A stretch of DNA of 64,000 nt from positions 1 to 64,000 of the forward strand of contig NZ_RHNY01000003.1 in the NCBI RefSeq assembly GCF_003946345.1. The letters are read 5' to 3'. Positions 60,064 through 64,000 of the stretch are shown here, one piece after another; the stretch's first letter is position 1, and each line of letters starts with the position of its first letter. This DNA is from Levilactobacillus tongjiangensis (GTDB taxonomy: Bacteria; Bacillota; Bacilli; Lactobacillales; Lactobacillaceae). The notes below the pieces were generated by a model. The model was not told the origin of the DNA and did no database searches. It saw nothing but the letters and a program-made list of their open reading frames with translations. The position numbers were made by a program, and so were the translations under genes.

Positions 60064-60870
60064 TTAACGCATCAATAAGACGTACTGCAATTTGAGCGTC
60101 CCAGCTTGTGCGCTACCAGTCAGATTGGTATTAATGGCATATTCTGAGGCGTTAGCGGCACGCAGCTGCTTTTCTAGGGTCCGGACCAGGCTGACCCCTA
60201 GTTGCCCCTTACCGGTCGTTTCGATAGCTAATTTGCCATGCTGTGGGTCGGCCAGCCGATTGAGATGGTGAACAGTCGGCTGATTGATCAGTGTTAAGTC
60301 GCGAGCGTTCAAGTTTTTCAGTTTGAGCGTTTTGATGACATCTTTGATGGTGTAATCAGCGAGGCGGTCATTGCCGGACGAGTAGTAATTGAGAATCATG
60401 GACAGCTGATTATTCAGCGGGTAACCGTCATGTTGGAGCCGTTGGTAGATAAAGCGGTCAAATTGGCCGCGGTCGTTAAAACTTACGGGTGAAGCCAACT
60501 TCAAGCCGTCATTTTTAACGGTTTCGCGGTAATAGCTGCCATCTTGTAAGTAGCCCCGCCAGACCCAACCAGCCGCACGACGATTGCCGCTAACGACGTA
60601 ATAGTAGTGGGCGGTCGTGTTACCGTGGCTGAACCAGGCTTCGCGATTGACGTGCCAGGATGTATGTGGATAGTTACGTAGATTATGTAATTTACGGGTG
60701 TGCGTGTTGTTCCAGAGATAGTGCGTGGCGGCATTACGGTTGTGAAAGACCTGTGTGTAAGGCAAGTTATGACTTCTGTTTAACTGATAGCTACTTGCCT
60801 TAGCCGTTGTGACACCACTTAAGCAGATGCTGAGAATTCCCAACGTCAGGGTCAAACCGAACTTTTTCAT
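60064..60870 (-). CDS. Secreted protein of unknown function
   Basis: A 268-residue secreted protein with signal peptide MKKFGLTLTLGILSICLSG and cleavage near AKAS. The mature part is His-, Asn- and Tyr-rich in its first 90 residues (NNTHTRKLHNLRNYPHTSWH, then a GW-like YLQDGSYYR strand) and mostly helical later. The ATG follows GGGAGGGG; a longer frame is not supported. No domain is recognised. Confidence 0.72.
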   Translation of the reverse strand: MKKFGLTLTLGILSICLSGVTTAKASSYQLNRSHNLPYTQVFHNRNAATHYLWNNTHTRKLHNLRNYPHTSWHVNREAWFSHGNTTAHYYYVVSGNRRAAGWVWRGYLQDGSYYRETVKNDGLKLASPVSFNDRGQFDRFIYQRLQHDGYPLNNQLSMILNYYSSGNDRLADYTIKDVIKTLKLKNLNARDLTLINQPTVHHLNRLADPQHGKLAIETTGKGQLGVSLVRTLEKQLRAANASEYAINTNLTGSAQAGTLKLQYVLLMR

Positions 60871-60985
60871 AAAATCCCCTCCCAAGTCAGTATACCAGTT
60901 TGGCTAACCAATTTAAGGGCGAATTGGTACAGATCATTATGAGTTGCTTCGGCCAGCCAGACCCGGTATAGTTGGGCTTAACTTA

Positions 60986-61072
60986 AGATGACACTAGGGG
61001 TGCCAAGTGGCTGAGATGGTGAATGCCAATCCCTTTGAACCTGTTGAGTTAGTGCTCGCGAAGGAAAGTGTG
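60986..61072 (+). promoter_or_regulatory. TPP riboswitch (THI element)
   Basis: The THI-box core is plain: ACTAGGGGTGCC, CTGAGATGG, AATCCCTTTGAACCTG and TGCTCGCGAAGGAAAGTG. It lies 88 bases before thiW and controls it by thiamine pyrophosphate. Confidence 0.96.
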
Positions 61073-61087
61073 CGGTTGGTTGGGGAA

Positions 61088-61135
61088 AGCCCTGGGCCCT
61101 CGTTTTGCGGTGAGTAAAACGGGGGTCCTTTTGGG
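61088..61135 (+). terminator. Terminator of the TPP riboswitch
   Basis: GGGCCCTCGTTTT pairs, with one G-U and one mismatch, with AAAACGGGGGTCC, followed by TTTT. It would form when TPP is bound. Confidence 0.8.
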
Positions 61136-61159
61136 TAAAAAAACTGGGGAGTGAGTTAG

Positions 61160-61669
61160 ATGTCTAAGAAAGTTTATCCTATGACGTTAACGGCCATGTT
61201 AGTGGCATTAGGCGTGATTGGCGGCAGTTTGTTTTCATTTTCAATCGGGGTTGCCAAGGTGGCACCCGTGCAACATTTGATCAATTTAGTATCGGGCGTG
61301 TTATTGGGCCCGTGGTGGGCGGTCGCTCAAGCTTTTCTCACCTCGTTGATTCGTAATCTCATGGGTACGGGAACGGTTCTGGCCTTTCCAGGAAGTATGA
61401 TTGGGGCCTTTCTCAGCGGCTGGTTATTTCGGCTGACCGGCAAGCTGGTGGCGGGATTATTGGGTGAGATGGTGGGTTCCGGAATCTTGGGCGCCTTAGT
61501 GGCTTACCCAGTGGCCGCGTGGTTAATGGGAACGACCGGAGCCGTCTGGTTGTTTTTACCGAGCTTCTTCATGAGCGCGATGGTGGGGGCGTTAGTGGGT
61601 TACGTCCTCTTGAAGAGTATGTGGTCAACCGTGATTGCGCCGCAGTTGACGAAACTGCGGGGTAAATAA
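61160..61669 (+). CDS. thiW: Thiamine-precursor ECF transporter S component ThiW
   Basis: A 169-residue membrane protein of five or six helices, the substrate-binding S component of an energy-coupling-factor transporter for thiamine precursor (the hydroxyethylthiazole is proposed for ThiW). GVAKVAPVQHLINLVSGVLLGP and LMGTGTVLAFPGSMIGAFLSG are conserved ThiW parts. It is directly controlled by a TPP riboswitch. The ATG follows TGGGGAGTG. The shared energising module lies elsewhere. Confidence 0.93.
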   Translation: MSKKVYPMTLTAMLVALGVIGGSLFSFSIGVAKVAPVQHLINLVSGVLLGPWWAVAQAFLTSLIRNLMGTGTVLAFPGSMIGAFLSGWLFRLTGKLVAGLLGEMVGSGILGALVAYPVAAWLMGTTGAVWLFLPSFFMSAMVGALVGYVLLKSMWSTVIAPQLTKLRGK

Positions 61670-61697
61670 AAAGACGCTCAAAAAACGGCGTCTAAGT
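61667..61697. terminator. Terminator after thiW
   Basis: AGACGCTC pairs with GGCGTCT across a short A-rich loop, with flanking A and T runs. Confidence 0.65.
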
Positions 61698-61709
61698 GAT
61701 TTCTATATC

Positions 61710-62174
61710 TTATTTTAATAACGCATGGCTGGCACGAGCATCGTATTTTAGGTGGGTAGCTTTGCTGGTGACGTGCTTGAAATGCTGGCCTGACTTACGT
61801 TTCCCGTATTTCTGTAAGGTGAGTTTCTTTCCGTCACGGCTAACTTTGGTGTAAGACCAGGATTTTTCTAGCGTGTCATACGCGCGTAGCCGATAAACGC
61901 CGTGGCTCTGGCGATAGACTAGGTGATTTCCCCCGTAATCGTGCCCACCAAAGTCAGTCATCACGAATAGCCACTTCTTGGTTAAGATCATGGCATTGGT
62001 TGAAACCTCGGTGTCGTGACCGCTGTGGTGGGATCGGTGCTGTGTCCAAGATCCCCTGAGCGCTTTAGGCGTCCCAGCCGTCCACTTTGACTTAGCTTGC
62101 GCAGTCGTGGTTCCCCAACCAAGACAGCCAAACAGACCCGCCGAGACAGCGATACTTGTTACAAATTTATTCAT
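61710..62174 (-). CDS. Small secreted protein with PKALRGSW motif
   Basis: A 154-residue secreted protein. The ATG reading MNKFVTSIAVSAGLFG follows GGAGGGG; an 11-residue extension is rejected. Cleavage is likely near AQAK, and the mature part begins KWTAGTPKALRGSW, the family motif with the WxAGTPK variant shared with the protein at 18.2 kb. The rest is His- and Lys-rich. Function unknown. Confidence 0.75.
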   Translation of the reverse strand: MNKFVTSIAVSAGLFGCLGWGTTTAQAKSKWTAGTPKALRGSWTQHRSHHSGHDTEVSTNAMILTKKWLFVMTDFGGHDYGGNHLVYRQSHGVYRLRAYDTLEKSWSYTKVSRDGKKLTLQKYGKRKSGQHFKHVTSKATHLKYDARASHALLK

Positions 62175-62217
62175 GTAAATCCCCTCCGATGGGAACAAGT
62201 ATAGCAAATATTCGAGA

Positions 62218-62383
62218 GTGAGACAAAAGGCTGTTAGTCAATGAGCATTAACGTCGCTAGACGAATAATCCCGGTCTTGGATGGTTTTCCTAGCGGGGGT
62301 AAGCGGAGTTGATTGTCCTTTATCGCACGTTTTGGCTAGATATATTTGAAGCACAAAAAGTCTTGAGATTTTTGTCCCAGACT
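62218..62383 (+). repeat. Hairpin repeat family B, copy B3
   Basis: A 111-nt unit (62218-62328) with inner hairpin GCTAG/CTAGC instead of GATAG/CTATC, and outer arms beginning GTGAGACAAAAGG and ending CCTTTATCGCAC. A final hairpin AGTCTTGAGA/GTCCCAGACT follows at 62359-62383. Confidence 0.85.
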
Positions 62384-62452
62384 ATTTAATTTGGATTTTC
62401 TGGTTTTCAATCTCTGAAAAAAGCTTTAAACTTTCAGCAGGAGGTTTTTCCT

Positions 62453-63637
62453 GTGAAAGAACAAGCAACCTTGTCACGTAAGACAATCTTACTAATGGCA
62501 GTGGTGACTGGGGTCATCGTAGCCAATCTAAACTTTATTCAACCCATTGAAAACTTGATTGCGGCGGACTTTGATTTATCGAAGGCTGTGGTGGGGATGC
62601 TGGCCATGGTGACTCAATTAGGGTATGCGTTTGGCCTGTTACTCATCGTTCCGTTGGGAGACATTTTCAACCGGTATCACCTGATTCAGTTCATGATGGG
62701 TCTATCGATTCTATCGTTACTCTTAGCATTTTGGTCGCCGAATGCAGGTGTTTTTGCGGTTGCCACCGCTTTGGTGGGAATTACATCGGTTGCCCCGCAG
62801 ATTATCATTCCGTATGCGGGTTACCTGGCACCGTCCCTGCAGCGGGGCAAGGTGTTGGGCATCGTCTTGAGCGGACTTTTGTCGGGGATTCTATTGTCAC
62901 GGTCGTTTAGTGGGCTCCTAGGCAGTGTCATGCCTTGGAAAAATATTTACTTAGTGGCGGCAGCAATCGATTTGGTATTTCTGGCGATTGTTCACTATCA
63001 GCTGCCACACGATGCCCGGGGGCACCAAAATCTGCGGTACTGGCCGGTGATTCGGATGTTGCCGAAGTTATTTACGACCCAAAAAGCATTGCGCGGGGCT
63101 GCCATCAATGGTTTCTGCCTCTTTGGCATGTCCAATGTGCTCTGGTCGACGCTGGCGTTCTACTTAGCAGCTCAGTATCATCTGGGTAGTAACGTGGCTG
63201 GTTTGCTAGGCTTACTTGGAGTCGCGGGAGTGATTGCCGCGCCCATGATCGGAACGCTGGTCGATCAACGTTCGCCTCGGTTGACCGTGGGCCTGGGGAT
63301 GGTTTTTTCCGGCGTTGCTTTTGGTATCTTTTGGCTGGTTGGTCACTGGTTGCTGGGCTTGATCGTCGGCATTGTGTTGCTCGACTTGGGAACGCAGTTT
63401 AGCCAGGTTTCTTGCCAAGCAATTGTGCAGTCCTTGAACCGTCAGGAGAGTAGTCGGAATAATTCAGTCTTCATGTTTAGTTACTTTTTGGGTGGCTCAA
63501 TTGGCACGCTGGCGGCAACTTGGGCCTGGAGTCACGCGGGCTGGAATGGTGTCTGTGGCGTTGCCGTAGTCTTCTTAGTGTTAGCAGTGCTCAGTCATTT
63601 TGTCATTGGCGAACCAGAGAAATTAGCAACGGATTAG
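62453..63637 (+). CDS. MFS transporter
   Basis: A 394-residue major facilitator with 12 predicted helices, of the YgaY/CynX-like or DHA1 group: LNFIQPIENLIAADFDLSK at the start and LIVPLGDIFNRYHLIQFMMG in loop 2-3. The GTG start follows AGGAGG. There is no regulator next to it. Substrate unknown; drugs or sugars are typical. Confidence 0.87.
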   Translation: MKEQATLSRKTILLMAVVTGVIVANLNFIQPIENLIAADFDLSKAVVGMLAMVTQLGYAFGLLLIVPLGDIFNRYHLIQFMMGLSILSLLLAFWSPNAGVFAVATALVGITSVAPQIIIPYAGYLAPSLQRGKVLGIVLSGLLSGILLSRSFSGLLGSVMPWKNIYLVAAAIDLVFLAIVHYQLPHDARGHQNLRYWPVIRMLPKLFTTQKALRGAAINGFCLFGMSNVLWSTLAFYLAAQYHLGSNVAGLLGLLGVAGVIAAPMIGTLVDQRSPRLTVGLGMVFSGVAFGIFWLVGHWLLGLIVGIVLLDLGTQFSQVSCQAIVQSLNRQESSRNNSVFMFSYFLGGSIGTLAATWAWSHAGWNGVCGVAVVFLVLAVLSHFVIGEPEKLATD

Positions 63638-63639
63638 GC

Positions 63640-63925
63640 AAATTTAACTAAAGGTTGAAAGTTCAAGAGCCGTTATCAAGCCAAGAATCGTAAGGAATTG
63701 TAGACTTAAAACTGGTCTTACCCAGCCACCTGCGGCAGTCAGAGATTCCGCCTGCTGTGGGGAACGCCTGCGGCCTGAAAAGCGGTCCTTCGGCTCGGTT
63801 TGAAGCCTGGAAAAACCGCCAGTCTCCAAACGCGTCCCACGCTGTAAGCCGAAAATCGGCTAACACCGTCGACACAGCTGGCTCCATCTCTGACCACCTC
63901 CGGTTAAACGGGTTCTTGGAAACTA
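63640..63925 (+). repeat. Intergenic repeat family A, copy A7
   Basis: Upstream extension (63640-63737) followed by the full core (63738-63894) closed by GTCAGAGAT with ATCTCTGAC, with the inner hairpin AGCCGA/TCGGCT. The first 70 bases of its core equal those of A1. Confidence 0.88.
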
Positions 63926-64000
63926 ATTTAGATTAAACACCTGAATAACAGCACTTACTCAATATTATTGGCGCTGCACTGGGTAGCCGAGAGTGAGTCA
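63926..64000. other. Window end, no feature seen
   Basis: No coding frame or motif is recognised in the last 75 bases. Confidence 0.5.

Noticed and set aside
63644-63887. Two minus-strand frames near the window end
   Set aside because: They run through repeat A7 and have no start signals.

Overview
The window looks like chromosome from a lactic acid bacterium of the family Lactobacillaceae, probably near Levilactobacillus or Lactiplantibacillus. The signs are a malolactic enzyme with malate permease and MleR-type regulator, a split LacL/LacM beta-galactosidase, a T-box in front of an orphan OppA, many small secreted proteins with strongly basic C-terminal modules (DUF5776-like), CcpA-type cre sites and mid-range base composition. 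The species call is inference; no rRNA or tRNA gene lies in the window.

Layout. 0.3-11.6 kb: a YhgE/Pip membrane protein with divergent TetR regulator, two secreted proteins each interrupted by an in-frame stop, yaaA, an MFS carrier and pyrF-pyrE behind a probable PyrR attenuator. 11.6-18.7 kb: a candidate small RNA, an AlkD-like repair protein, several small secreted proteins, two very small peptide genes, an EamA transporter and a VOC protein. 18.8-24.9 kb: lacLM under a cre site, a Na+/H+ antiporter and a TetR regulator. 24.9-35.2 kb is an accessory, decaying stretch: a dead IS30 element, three toxin-antitoxin pairs, redox enzymes, truncated genes and a MerR regulator whose likely operator recurs at five promoters. 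35.3-39.4 kb: malolactic locus mleP-mleS-mleR. 39.5-44 kb: TetR/quinone oxidoreductase pair, LysE exporter, LURP-one-like protein and a CadD-like transporter. 44.1-44.8 kb: three copies of an intergenic repeat. 44.9-56.6 kb: GtrA, T-box-controlled OppA, an SPFH/RHH operon, an alcohol and an aldehyde dehydrogenase, an SMR pump, a secreted amidase and membrane proteins. 56.6-64 kb: a secreted tyrosine phosphatase, a CAP protein, a TnpB remnant with its right end, a TPP riboswitch with thiW, more secreted proteins and an MFS transporter.

The most interesting signals are not genes. One is a seven-copy intergenic repeat family (A) of about 160 nt whose closing stem and an inner hairpin change in a compensatory way between copies. 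A second family (B) has three copies of exactly 111 nt that fold into one long covarying hairpin followed by a terminator-like hairpin; a fragment of it forms the end of a truncated transporter gene. Others are a five-promoter MerR regulon with invariant 19-bp spacers, a family of five small secreted proteins sharing P-[KR]-x-[LMY]-[RH]-G-x-W just after the signal peptide, a 40-residue secreted peptide gene with its own terminator, a roughly 105-nt candidate small RNA, and four parS-like palindromes with an altered core. All coordinates come from reading the sequence by eye; no alignment, folding or database search was run.
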